Origin: Candidatus Heimdallarchaeota archaeon
Lineage (GTDB): Archaea; Asgardarchaeota; Heimdallarchaeia; Heimdallarchaeales; Kariarchaeaceae
Assembly (NCBI GenBank): GCA_015522385.1
Contig: WAMJ01000173.1
Coordinates: forward strand, 29,472 to 93,471
Reading direction: 5' to 3'
Length of the DNA stretch: 64,000 bases
The notes below the pieces were generated by a model. That model was not told the DNA's origin. It made no database searches and was given only the letters and a program-made list of their open reading frames with translations. A program made the translations under genes and the position numbers. This document shows positions 43,564 to 51,482 of this stretch, piece after piece; within the stretch, counting starts at the first letter, position 1, and every line of letters begins with the position of its first letter.

Positions 43564-43586
43564 TTATATCTAATGATTATATCTAA
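43564..43586 (-). promoter_or_regulatory. Promoter of second padR with direct repeat
   Basis: TTATATCTAA occurs twice, at 43564-43573 and 43577-43586 (13-base period), on the plus strand; the minus strand reads TTAGATATAA, a TATA-like sequence about 30-40 bases before the GTG at 43537. The repeat overlaps the promoter and may be the PadR operator. Confidence 0.5.
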
Positions 43587-43681
43587 AATTTGTGCTCCAA
43601 AACCAGTCGAGTAGTGGGATGGTGGTGGCTACCCTCCCTATTCCCCATAATGCTTTTATTCCAGTGAGCGTGGTGGTTGTT

Positions 43682-44182
43682 ATGGTAACAATCAGGGAGA
43701 TGAGGACCGAGGACGCCAAGGACATCGCCGAGGTGGCGAGACTCTCGTGGCTCAGCACCTATTCCCACATCTTCTCCGAGGAGGAGATCGTGAGATACAC
43801 CTCACGGAACTACAATCCGGTTCTCCTCGCCAGGCTCGCTGAACCCTCGGAGAGGACGAAGATGTTTGTGGCCGAGGACAGTGGAGAGGTCGTGGGATTC
43901 GCTCAGGTCGGTGAGAAGAACTACTGGGATCCAGACAGCCACGACCCGAGCAGGGCCGAGCTCTCACGGATCTACATCCACCCGCAGTTCATGCGCAGGG
44001 GGATTGGGAGACTGCTCCTCGACTCGGTGGAGAGCTGGATGCTCGACAGGGGCTTTGACTCCTACGAGCTGCAGGTGCACAAGGACAATCATATCGGCAG
44101 GGCTTTCTACTCCAAGCACGGCTTCGTCGAGGTCGGTGAACCGGACGACGATGGTCACCAGCTGATGAGGAGACGGCTGTAG
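43682..44182 (+). CDS. GNAT family N-acetyltransferase
   Basis: 166 residues from the ATG at 43682, where the family homology begins (VTIREMRTEDAKDIAEV). An in-frame ATG at 43592 would add 30 unrelated residues. Acetyl-CoA motif A is IYIHPQFMRRGIGRLLLDSVE, and motif B covers DNHIGRAFYSKHGFVEVGE. Substrate unknown; could be an amino group on a protein, polyamine or antibiotic. Confidence 0.9.
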   Translation: MVTIREMRTEDAKDIAEVARLSWLSTYSHIFSEEEIVRYTSRNYNPVLLARLAEPSERTKMFVAEDSGEVVGFAQVGEKNYWDPDSHDPSRAELSRIYIHPQFMRRGIGRLLLDSVESWMLDRGFDSYELQVHKDNHIGRAFYSKHGFVEVGEPDDDGHQLMRRRL

Positions 44183-44245
44183 GGCCTGATACGTCTGCTG
44201 TATCCTTCTGTCAGATTTTAATAGCTCTTTGGCCACATTAGCACA

Positions 44246-44665
44246 ATGGACGATAGCGTTGTTCTCCCCACCAAAGAATTCAGCCTGCCGCTCTCTATAA
44301 AGGTCCTCAAATCACTCGGGATGATGCTCGGGGCATCAGTGATCATCATCCTCATCATCCTCATCCCGCTCATTGGGATACCGGGGACCCTCGCAACATT
44401 CGGATACACAGTGTACTACGTCGTCAGCACCCTGACCAAGAAGTACATCATCTCTAACGAGTACATCGGAACCAAGAGCATCTTCGGTGAGAAAACCATC
44501 CCCTTCGATAAGGTCAAAAGACTCAGAACGGTCAAGAAGAACTCTAAAGGACACATTACACAGTTTATCTTCGAGGTCAAGGGCGGTGATCTCAGGTACT
44601 TCCCATATTACTTCGACCAAGACGTCGCAACCATGATCGCTCAAAAATTCGGAAAACATGAATGA
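44246..44665 (+). CDS. bPH2/DUF304-like membrane protein
   Basis: 139 residues. One or two hydrophobic segments (about 22-60) are followed by a PH-like beta domain (KKYIISNEYIGTKSIFGEKTIPFDKVKRL) as in bacterial PH-domain (bPH2/DUF304) proteins. Function unknown. Confidence 0.75.
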   Translation: MDDSVVLPTKEFSLPLSIKVLKSLGMMLGASVIIILIILIPLIGIPGTLATFGYTVYYVVSTLTKKYIISNEYIGTKSIFGEKTIPFDKVKRLRTVKKNSKGHITQFIFEVKGGDLRYFPYYFDQDVATMIAQKFGKHE

Positions 44666-44972
44666 TAGAGTAGAGAATAGCAGTCAGACTTTGGCTTCAA
44701 ATGATTGTCCACCATTCCACAGCATGTCGAGAGTACCAGATTCAGACCCTTCTGCTCATAATCAGTATGCCCATCAACCCATGGTCAATAGATCCCAACC
44801 TTACTAACTTCCGGAGAATCATCTCTAGGTCAACAAGGAACTGATTCAAAGGAGCACTTAGTCCAACCTAGATACAGGATAATCTGCAGAATAAACCCCC
44901 ACAGCAGAACTACCAAGTGCGCAATAACTCGAAAATTGTCAGAAAGAATTAATAATCTGGAGAAAATCTAAC
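44666..44972 (-). other. Intergenic region, nothing recognised
   Basis: About 300 bases between convergent genes (the PH-domain-like gene and uS12). No open frame of interest, no hairpin terminator I could identify, no tRNA. Confidence 0.5.
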
Positions 44973-45419
44973 CTATCTGTTACCCTTCTGCTTCTTGCCG
45001 AGAACAAGCTGCCTAAGATCGGTTCCATTCACCTTGATGACTCGCCACTTGATCCCAGGAATGTCTCCTTTCGCTCCCTTCTGGGCTCCACCAATACCCT
45101 CAACAGTGACCTCGTCGTGAACGTCTATGTGAAGAAGACCTCCGTCGTGGGGAACAAATGCACCAATCTGCTTACCGTTCTTCAACAGCTGAACACGAAC
45201 ACATTTCCTCAGCGCAGAGTTAGGCTGCTTGGAACCAACGCCGTACTTGTCCAGAACAACGCCCTTGGCCTGGGGAGCTCCCTCGAGAGGATCTGCCTTC
45301 ACGAGAAGACCGAGCTGCCTCCGTTTGTAATAAATATCTTTCCAACGAAAATGTTGCCTCTTTCTCTGGAGCTTTCGTGCGGCGAATTCTCCTCTTGGAC
45401 TGGATTTACCTGATGTCAC
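44973..45419 (-). CDS. rps12: 30S ribosomal protein uS12 (archaeal/eukaryal S23 type)
   Basis: 148 residues from a GTG at 45419, preceded at nine bases by AGGAGA; a TTG at 45440 lies upstream of that site and is rejected. The sequence is the archaeal/eukaryal form: [33 protein letters not shown], then [15 protein letters not shown] and AFVPHDGG in the decoding-centre loop. Normally within the str operon with uS7 and the elongation factors; here it stands alone between unrelated genes. Confidence 0.96.
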   Translation of the reverse strand: MTSGKSSPRGEFAARKLQRKRQHFRWKDIYYKRRQLGLLVKADPLEGAPQAKGVVLDKYGVGSKQPNSALRKCVRVQLLKNGKQIGAFVPHDGGLLHIDVHDEVTVEGIGGAQKGAKGDIPGIKWRVIKVNGTDLRQLVLGKKQKGNR

Positions 45420-45458
45420 TTTTGATTTTCTCCTGTACAACCTCCAACACAGGTTGGA

Positions 45459-45467
45459 TTATATATA
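45459..45467 (-). promoter_or_regulatory. TATA box of the uS12 gene
   Basis: CTATATATAA on the minus strand. Start of transcription should be near 45437, leaving a leader of about 18 bases with the AGGAGA ribosome-binding site. Confidence 0.6.
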
Positions 45468-45642
45468 GGTTATTTTAGAGTTCTCGCGATGGAGGTGCAG
45501 AATCTCGGTGTCTTTTGGTCTCTTGCGGAGGTAGTGTTATAGTTATTCTCACAAGGTGCTCACAGTCGATTAGAGTAAATACTTACATCTTCAGAGCTTT
45601 TTCTTGGTATTCTTCATATACCATGTGGTTAAGGGGTGAGTA

Positions 45643-46956
45643 ATGGCATCCATTTACGAACGTGACAACGACACTCTTTTCCACAATCTGTACAGGGTCT
45701 CGTTTGTTGTTGTTCTCTTGTTTGGTATACTCGGAGCTCTGATGGTTCTGGGGAATCTGGAACTGGGCATAGACTTCAGCTCGTTAGGTGATCTGGTTCC
45801 CCGTCTGATCGAGGTTCTGAAATTTGCCCTTCTCGTCTCAGTCGCTGCCCTTGTTGTGGGCATAGTCCAAGTTATCTTCACCTCTTGGTTCGGCGAGGAG
45901 ATTGTGATTCTGACGATGTGGTTGACTCCTTTTCTCCTGATGGGAGGTTCTGTATTCTACTTCCAACAGACTCAGGATACCGATGTCCTCGGGGGTCTGG
46001 TTGCTGGGCTGGTTATGCTTGCTCTAGTCTTCTGGACTAGGAAGTCGATTCGGATGAGTGCGCGGTTGATTGAGGTTGGTGCTGAGATCACACGTGACAA
46101 CCTTGTGATGATGAGGTCTCAGGTTGTTGCGTACTTTTTGAAGACTGTCATCACCGCTCTGATGGTTCCTGGGGTGGTCACTGTCTTCCTAGGCTCGGCG
46201 ATTGTCAATCCTATACTCGGTGCGATACTGTCTACACTCTACGTCTTCATGTACCTCTTCGTGATGAGTGGTATACAGGCGATAGCTGATGCGAAGAACA
46301 TCTCCTACGTCAATCAGTGGTACACTGGTAACCCCTCTTCTAGGAAGGCAGCTGAGGATGTCTCGAAGCGGAAGTCTGGTGTGTTGAAGTACGCCTTCCT
46401 CATGGCATTCATCGCCCGCTTCCGTTCGAGGAACCAGCAGGGTCCTCTCAGTCGAGTTGGCAAGTTGATGCGGTTCTCCAACTGGAAGAGTGCATTACTT
46501 GGTGGTGGTTCCCTCACCTCTGCTGCTGCGAGCGCTGCAGCATATTTCGGGAGCTACACTCTTGTGGTGATGATGGTCAAGAAGATGAATTCGTTGGGTG
46601 CTGCGTACAAGGAATCTGCCAAGACGGTGTTCAAGACCTTTGCGGCTAATGTCGCAGGTTCCATGGGTTTCAGCGTGATAGATGGACTTCGGAGATTGAT
46701 CGCTGCTATTCTCCTGATCGGTATTGGTGTGTTCTTCGCGATCACGAACTACGGGATTGACCCATATGCCGACCCCCTGTCCGTGGGCCTTATCGCACTG
46801 GTCTTCCTGCTCATCGGTGGTGTACCGCTGGACTCGATGTTCAAGCCCGTTGTCAACTCGTACCAGACACTACTGTACAAGGCATATACTGGTTCTCCCT
46901 CCTCCAAGATGGACAAGAGGACGAAGGAGATCATACGGGAAGCCAAGAAGAAGTAG
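45643..46956 (+). CDS. Unknown polytopic membrane protein
   Basis: 437 residues with about nine hydrophobic segments in two groups (about 22-155 and 170-215; then 285-320 and 345-400). The loop between groups is positively charged (SSRKAAEDVSKRKSG). Small-residue-rich helices (LTSAAASAAAYFGSY) suggest packing in a channel or carrier. GGGGTGA precedes the ATG. No family recognised. Confidence 0.7.
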   Translation: MASIYERDNDTLFHNLYRVSFVVVLLFGILGALMVLGNLELGIDFSSLGDLVPRLIEVLKFALLVSVAALVVGIVQVIFTSWFGEEIVILTMWLTPFLLMGGSVFYFQQTQDTDVLGGLVAGLVMLALVFWTRKSIRMSARLIEVGAEITRDNLVMMRSQVVAYFLKTVITALMVPGVVTVFLGSAIVNPILGAILSTLYVFMYLFVMSGIQAIADAKNISYVNQWYTGNPSSRKAAEDVSKRKSGVLKYAFLMAFIARFRSRNQQGPLSRVGKLMRFSNWKSALLGGGSLTSAAASAAAYFGSYTLVVMMVKKMNSLGAAYKESAKTVFKTFAANVAGSMGFSVIDGLRRLIAAILLIGIGVFFAITNYGIDPYADPLSVGLIALVFLLIGGVPLDSMFKPVVNSYQTLLYKAYTGSPSSKMDKRTKEIIREAKKK

Positions 46957-47143
46957 GGTAGTATTTCCTTACGCTATTGTAGCCGAAGACCTTTCACACT
47001 CCCTCTCTGTATAATGAAAGTGTATTTTCTTACCTTAGATGCTGCCTTTTGTAGTATTGTAGTTGGCTCTGTTGCAGATTTGAGCGATATTTGAGTTGGA
47101 TTTGAGCCGAATATTCCTATAGGTCGGTCGCCCAAGGTAAAGT

Positions 47144-48238
47144 ATGAAGAAACCAATGCTTGTCTTGCTGACACTTACTCTTCTGGCCGCTCTGGTGAGT
47201 GCATCTGCTCAGATGCCCCCAGGCGGCATGCCCGGACATGGTGACGACGATACTGGTGACATGCCAGGACATGGAGGGATGGGAGATGGTAGAATGGGTG
47301 GTTCCCACTCTCCTCATTACGGAGACAGGGGCTTCGAGACGTCGTCTGAATTCATGATCATAGAGGGTCTTATAGACATTGACGAGTCAGGTATCATCCT
47401 CTCTATCAGTGCTACTCCTAACATCACTGCTATGGAGGAGATGGCCGACGAGCACATGGGTGACCGTTCGATGATGGACGACATGATGGGTGATGATGTA
47501 CCGACCAACTCGATTAATGTCACCCTGTACAAGCTGGTAGAGTTCGAGGATACAGGCATCCCCGGCTTTGACGAGAACGACACGGTCGTCTCGAGCTACG
47601 AGCTGAACAGTAACACTCTCGGCGATCTGATCTACACAACAGACGGGGTGGCTCAGAACTACTCGGTCTCCTCGGACGACGGTGTTTTCTCCATGGTTGT
47701 TGAGGCACAGAACGGAGACGTCCAGTCGTTCAAGTGGTCGGTCGAGATCGCCTATCCGTTCGTCTCCAACACCTCGGACCTTGCGATGCTGCACGACGTG
47801 GTAGCTGAGAATGATATGGGGATGGACCGGGATCATATGATGGGAGGTATGGGTGGTGGTCACGGCGAGATGACGCCCCCTACCCAGTACCAGAACAACT
47901 CCATGGTCATGGAGAACGCCGATATCCCAATGTTCTTCAAGTGGCTTGATGTAGCAGAGGTCGACGGGCAGAACGAGACTGTCGAGGCAACTTCCTCGGT
48001 GGGTTACTTCGCTCTGTCTATCCCCCAAGGGCAGGAGATCTACTATGACCCCTCTATCGGTGTGGAGAACTCTGCGATTATCCAGATCGACAACGATATC
48101 CAGCAGATTTTCTTGGAAACCAGTGGGTCGTTCATGGACGCAGTTCTCTCTCCAACAACTGGTGCGATAGCTCTGGTTACTGTTCTCCTCACGGGAGTGC
48201 TTATCGTCATCAACAGAAGACGCCTTACCACGAAATGA
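47144..48238 (+). CDS. Secreted, membrane-anchored Met/His/Asp-rich protein
   Basis: 364 residues. Signal peptide (residues 1-21), then three metal-ligand-rich patches: MPPGGMPGHGDDDTGDMPGH near the N-terminus, DRSMMDDMMGDD near 110 and MGMDRDHMMGGMGGGHGEM near 225. The rest is beta-rich with many N-glycosylation sequons. A C-terminal helix (about 338-357) plus RRR anchors it. Met/His clusters usually bind Cu(I), Ag(I) or Ni(II). It precedes a membrane-bound regulator and the hydrogenase maturation genes, so nickel or copper handling is a reasonable guess, not shown. Confidence 0.75.
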   Translation: MKKPMLVLLTLTLLAALVSASAQMPPGGMPGHGDDDTGDMPGHGGMGDGRMGGSHSPHYGDRGFETSSEFMIIEGLIDIDESGIILSISATPNITAMEEMADEHMGDRSMMDDMMGDDVPTNSINVTLYKLVEFEDTGIPGFDENDTVVSSYELNSNTLGDLIYTTDGVAQNYSVSSDDGVFSMVVEAQNGDVQSFKWSVEIAYPFVSNTSDLAMLHDVVAENDMGMDRDHMMGGMGGGHGEMTPPTQYQNNSMVMENADIPMFFKWLDVAEVDGQNETVEATSSVGYFALSIPQGQEIYYDPSIGVENSAIIQIDNDIQQIFLETSGSFMDAVLSPTTGAIALVTVLLTGVLIVINRRRLTTK

Positions 48239-48295
48239 CACAGTAAACTTGGAATTTTCAGGCAGACTTAATATGGATCACATCGGTATGCTGTT

Positions 48296-49264
48296 ATGGG
48301 TGAACTTCCTTTCGATCCTCATCAGGACATAGAGTTGATGGACAAGGTTCGCAACAAGAACCGGAGGAAGATGCTCCTCATGGCGTACCGTGCACCTGTG
48401 CGTTATCACGAGATCCTCGAAGAGACTGGTCTTAAACCCGGCTCCATCTACCATCACCTCCGCGTCCTTGAACCATTGATCGAGAAAGAGGGACAGGGGG
48501 TATATCGCATCACAGAAACTGGTCGGCTTGTCGTTGAGGCACTGGAGATGGTCGAGGACAGGAAGCCTGTGGTTGAGGATGGTAGGTCAGAAGTTGACAC
48601 CAAGACCGTAGTTGAGGGCATCAGTCCAAAAGTTAACGAGAACAAACCCATCAGCACACCTGTAGTCACGGAATCCTCTGATAACTCAACTGACTCCCTG
48701 AGATCTGTGGATATATCTGGGGATCTCTCATCCGAGTTCTCCGGGCTCCAGCAGTCTGATGAGCTTATAGAGAGGTTCGAAGAGATCTGGCTGTCAAGGT
48801 ATGCATGGGTACTCTTCGGTCTCTCTCTAGTTGTCTCAATCCTTCTTGCCTTCTCAGGTGTCTCACTCATCGGTAGCGGAATCTATCGGGGGAACTCGTT
48901 TGCACTGGCCCTGGACCTCTTCGCCTTCCTTGTTGCCTCCGGTCTGCTGTATGTGATTGAGGACATGACTTCGAAGTACTCCCCCCGAAGCAGGTTGTCC
49001 AACGTCCTTCTCATCAGGCTCGTCTCGATGATCCCAGCAGTCATCGTCGGTATGACTGTATTCTTCCTCTACGTGGGAGGTGTGCTACTCGACCAAACGG
49101 GTTTCAACATCCTGTTTGTCGTCACGGTGATGCTCGGTTGGGTTCTCGCAACTGCTGGAATCTCGGTTCTAAGGGGTAAGTCGTTACACTATGCCAGCCT
49201 TATGGCATTCGTCGTCACGCTTTCTGATCTGCTGATTGGTCTGGTTGTTGTGCTGAGCTCTTGA
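48296..49264 (+). CDS. Membrane-anchored winged-helix transcriptional regulator
   Basis: 322 residues. The N-terminal ArsR-like winged helix (residues about 10-85) contains RRKMLLMAYRAPVRYHEILE, GLKPGSIYHHLRVLEPLI and a wing ending in YRITETGRLV. A disordered acidic linker (about 85-150) leads to a membrane domain of five or six helices. Such one-component membrane regulators sense a signal at the membrane. CTTAATATGG at 48267-48276 fits a leaderless start. It follows the Met/His-rich protein by 57 bases. Confidence 0.82.
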   Translation: MGELPFDPHQDIELMDKVRNKNRRKMLLMAYRAPVRYHEILEETGLKPGSIYHHLRVLEPLIEKEGQGVYRITETGRLVVEALEMVEDRKPVVEDGRSEVDTKTVVEGISPKVNENKPISTPVVTESSDNSTDSLRSVDISGDLSSEFSGLQQSDELIERFEEIWLSRYAWVLFGLSLVVSILLAFSGVSLIGSGIYRGNSFALALDLFAFLVASGLLYVIEDMTSKYSPRSRLSNVLLIRLVSMIPAVIVGMTVFFLYVGGVLLDQTGFNILFVVTVMLGWVLATAGISVLRGKSLHYASLMAFVVTLSDLLIGLVVVLSS

Positions 49265-49272
49265 TGGCGATT

Positions 49273-49313
49273 TTCGTACCTTTTCTTATAATAATCAAAC
49301 TGTTTGGTACGAA
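49273..49313 (+). promoter_or_regulatory. Inverted repeat flanking a TATA-like element
   Basis: TTCGTACC (49273-49280) and GGTACGAA (49306-49313) are perfect 8-base arms around a 25-base spacer that contains TTATAATAATC. It may be the terminator stem of the regulator gene or an operator over a promoter for the hydrogenase region. Confidence 0.4.
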
Positions 49314-49457
49314 CAACTGTTAATTATGTTGAAAAAAGTATGGATTCATCCGATATTCATACTTATCTGGCAGGCTGTTGACGATAATCGCGGATGTGGT
49401 CAATGGTATGTCTTCGAATCATTGGGTTAATTACCTGTTGTACAGAACGTACTCTTA

Positions 49458-49679
49458 ATGTGTCTAAGTGTGGTTGCACAGATCGAGGAGATCATCGGTG
49501 GCGGTGAGGCCGTTGCTACTTTGAATGGTGTGCGCAAGACTATAGAGCTCGGACTTCTGGAGGGCGATGTCAATGTGGGTGACTGGGTACTTCTCCACAC
49601 CGGGTATGCAATATCGAAGGTTGACTACGAGCAGGCTCGCAAGATGCTGGATGCAATGGGGCTCGCGGACAGTCTTTGA
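49458..49679 (+). CDS. hypC: Hydrogenase maturation chaperone HypC
   Basis: 73 residues, normal for HypC/HupF. The essential N-terminal Cys2 is present in MCLSVVAQI (canonical MCLAVPAKI). VRKTIELGLLE and VGDWVLLHTGYAISKVD complete the family pattern. HypC carries the Fe(CN)2CO unit with HypD to the hydrogenase large subunit. GGTTAATTACC lies about 26 bases upstream, compatible with a leaderless start. First gene of the hydrogenase cluster. Confidence 0.93.
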   Translation: MCLSVVAQIEEIIGGGEAVATLNGVRKTIELGLLEGDVNVGDWVLLHTGYAISKVDYEQARKMLDAMGLADSL

Positions 49680-49689
49680 GGTCGATTAT

Positions 49690-50151
49690 GTGGATCTTGG
49701 CTTTTTAGACCCGGGTAAGCGTCTATGCTTTCTCTGTATAGGGAATCCCCTGGTCGAACGTGATGTTTTCGGAGTCCTCTTCGCGGACGAGCTCTCCAAG
49801 CTCCGTCTGCCAGAGACATGGCTTGTGCTCCGCTGCGAGACAGTTCCTGAGAACTTCATCGGCAAGGTGATAAAGTTCGAGCCCGACGTCGTGGTTTTTG
49901 TTGATACATATGACGACGGCCAGAATGGCTCTTCCCTATTCATCTCCCCGATGGAAAGTGTTCGTGACAAGAGTTTTGGTACCCACAAGACCTCATTACA
50001 CCAGCTCAATGAGTTCATACAGAACTTTCGCCCAACAGTATCCTGGTTTTTAGGGCAGGGTGCACACGATGGTTCGGAAGATCGGTATAAAGTTCAGATT
50101 TCTGCCATAATTGAACATTTATGTATGATTTTTGATCAAAATATGTTATAG
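49690..50151 (+). CDS. hycI: Hydrogenase maturation endopeptidase, HycI type
   Basis: 153 residues from a GTG at 49690 with GAGGT seven bases upstream; an earlier in-frame ATG lies within hypC. It aligns with HycI: CIGNPLVERDVFG (metal-ligand Asp kept, the neighbouring GDD-G partly changed), PEN in ETVPENFIG, VDTYD and GTHKTSLHQL. The three ligands corresponding to HycI D16, D62 and H90 are all present. It would cleave the C-terminal tail of the large subunit encoded 1.3 kb downstream after nickel insertion. Confidence 0.88.
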   Translation: MDLGFLDPGKRLCFLCIGNPLVERDVFGVLFADELSKLRLPETWLVLRCETVPENFIGKVIKFEPDVVVFVDTYDDGQNGSSLFISPMESVRDKSFGTHKTSLHQLNEFIQNFRPTVSWFLGQGAHDGSEDRYKVQISAIIEHLCMIFDQNML

Positions 50152-50233
50152 TGCTTTGGTGTTAAAATATATTTTGCTATTATTCCGTCTTGCACCATAT
50201 GTTAATATAAGTTGTATAGTAGATGATTATGGG

Positions 50234-50590
50234 ATGAACGAGTACTATGTTGAGTCGTTCTTACAGGTCATCTGGGTGACAATCATTGTCACCTCGGTCA
50301 TGGTATTCTTCTACATAATCTTTGGACTAGTCCGAACAAGGGGTATGGACGAACCTATGAAGAGGGATCCATATTCAGGCGGGAAATCAGTGGAGACTCA
50401 GGCAACTTTCTTCAAAGCGACCTTCTTTCAGTACGCCATCTACTTCCTAATATTCGATGTGGTGGCATTCATAACCGCCCTCGCTGCTTTCACTGGATCT
50501 GCGGAAAGACTGGTTTACCCATCTATCTATCTGGGCCTTGTACTCCTCCTCTTCCTGATCCTGCCGAAACACGAGGGAGAAATAATCTAG
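50234..50590 (+). CDS. NuoA-like subunit of membrane hydrogenase
   Basis: 118 residues from the ATG at 50234, the first methionine before the first helix (VIWVTIIVTSVMVFFYIIF); an upstream in-frame ATG overlaps the protease gene. DPYSGGKSVETQATFFKATFFQYAIYFLIFDVVAFI-like order of features marks NuoA/complex I subunit A, here seen as DPYSGGKS, then FFQYAIYFLIFD. NuoA belongs to Nuo- and Fpo-type complexes and is missing from simple six-subunit Ech hydrogenases. It should contact the quinone-site analogue at the NuoH/NuoB interface. Confidence 0.85.
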   Translation: MNEYYVESFLQVIWVTIIVTSVMVFFYIIFGLVRTRGMDEPMKRDPYSGGKSVETQATFFKATFFQYAIYFLIFDVVAFITALAAFTGSAERLVYPSIYLGLVLLLFLILPKHEGEII

Positions 50591-50626
50591 GAGTGTGATC
50601 GTATAGGCAACAGAATTGTCGATTGG

Positions 50627-51055
50627 ATGAAATCGATTACTAACTGGTCAAGGCAAAAGTCTCTGTGGCTTCTGCACATGAATACAGGATCTTGCAACGG
50701 CTGTGATATCGAGATACTGGCAGCGCTCACCGCGAGACTCGATGCGGAACGGTTCGGGGTCAAACTTGTTGGATCTCCTCGACACGCGGATATTCTTATG
50801 TGCACAGGGCCAGTGACGATCAAGATGATGGACGCGGTGAAGAAGACATACGCACAGATGCCTGAACCGAAATTTGTCGTTGTCGTCGGTTCCTGTGGTT
50901 CTACAGGGGGAGTGTTCAGGGGTGGATACAACATCTACGACGGGGTGGAAAAGGCCATACCTGTGGATCTCTACATCCCGGGATGTCCCCCTAAACCTGA
51001 AGCGGTGATCATGGGAGTGGCAAAGCTAATTGAGAAATTAAATGGAGGCAGTTGA
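50627..51055 (+). CDS. Group 4 [NiFe] hydrogenase small subunit (NuoB/EchC-like)
   Basis: 142 residues. Ligands for the proximal [4Fe-4S] cluster are C23 and C26 in GSCNGCDIE, C90 in VVVGSCGSTGGVF and C120 in YIPGCPPKP, the arrangement shared by NuoB and group 4 hydrogenase small subunits. It transfers electrons between the NuoI-like ferredoxin and the [NiFe] centre. It overlaps the next gene by 14 bases. Confidence 0.93.
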   Translation: MKSITNWSRQKSLWLLHMNTGSCNGCDIEILAALTARLDAERFGVKLVGSPRHADILMCTGPVTIKMMDAVKKTYAQMPEPKFVVVVGSCGSTGGVFRGGYNIYDGVEKAIPVDLYIPGCPPKPEAVIMGVAKLIEKLNGGS

Positions 51056-51482
51056 GATGCTAGAAATACAGAAGGACAAGATAGAGAAAGAGAGCAAGCT
51101 CGCAAGTGGTGAACGATTGGTCGTTCTCAAAGAGAAGAGTTGCAGAGCACTCGTGGAGGATTGGTTGAGAAGTGGTGTAGATCTGCACCTCTGCTCTGTA
51201 GTGGGAATTGACAACGAGGATACTATGCAGGTTATGTACTACTTCATGGACAGGGAGGATAATACTACTGTTGCTGTATCGGTAAACCTTGATCACGAGA
51301 AACCCGTTACTGATACCATCGGTGATCTCATTGGGAGCTCGGTCTATGAGGGGGAGGCCACGGAGATGTTCGGGATAGAGTTTACTGGGAATGAGATCGC
51401 TCGGGTCTTCCTCCCCGAGAACTGGGTAGGTGGATACCCGCTTAGAAAATCGTGGAAGAAGGAGGACTATTTCAATGAGTAA
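51042..51482 (+). CDS. NuoC/EchD-like 30-kDa subunit of membrane hydrogenase
   Basis: 146 residues; an ATG at 51057 (MLEIQKDK) would give five fewer. The 30-kDa-subunit signature is seen as SSVYEGEATEMFGIEF and WVGGYPLRKSWKKEDYF. It stabilises the large and small subunits in the peripheral arm. The last 8 bases overlap the large-subunit gene. Confidence 0.88.
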   Translation: MEAVEMLEIQKDKIEKESKLASGERLVVLKEKSCRALVEDWLRSGVDLHLCSVVGIDNEDTMQVMYYFMDREDNTTVAVSVNLDHEKPVTDTIGDLIGSSVYEGEATEMFGIEFTGNEIARVFLPENWVGGYPLRKSWKKEDYFNE

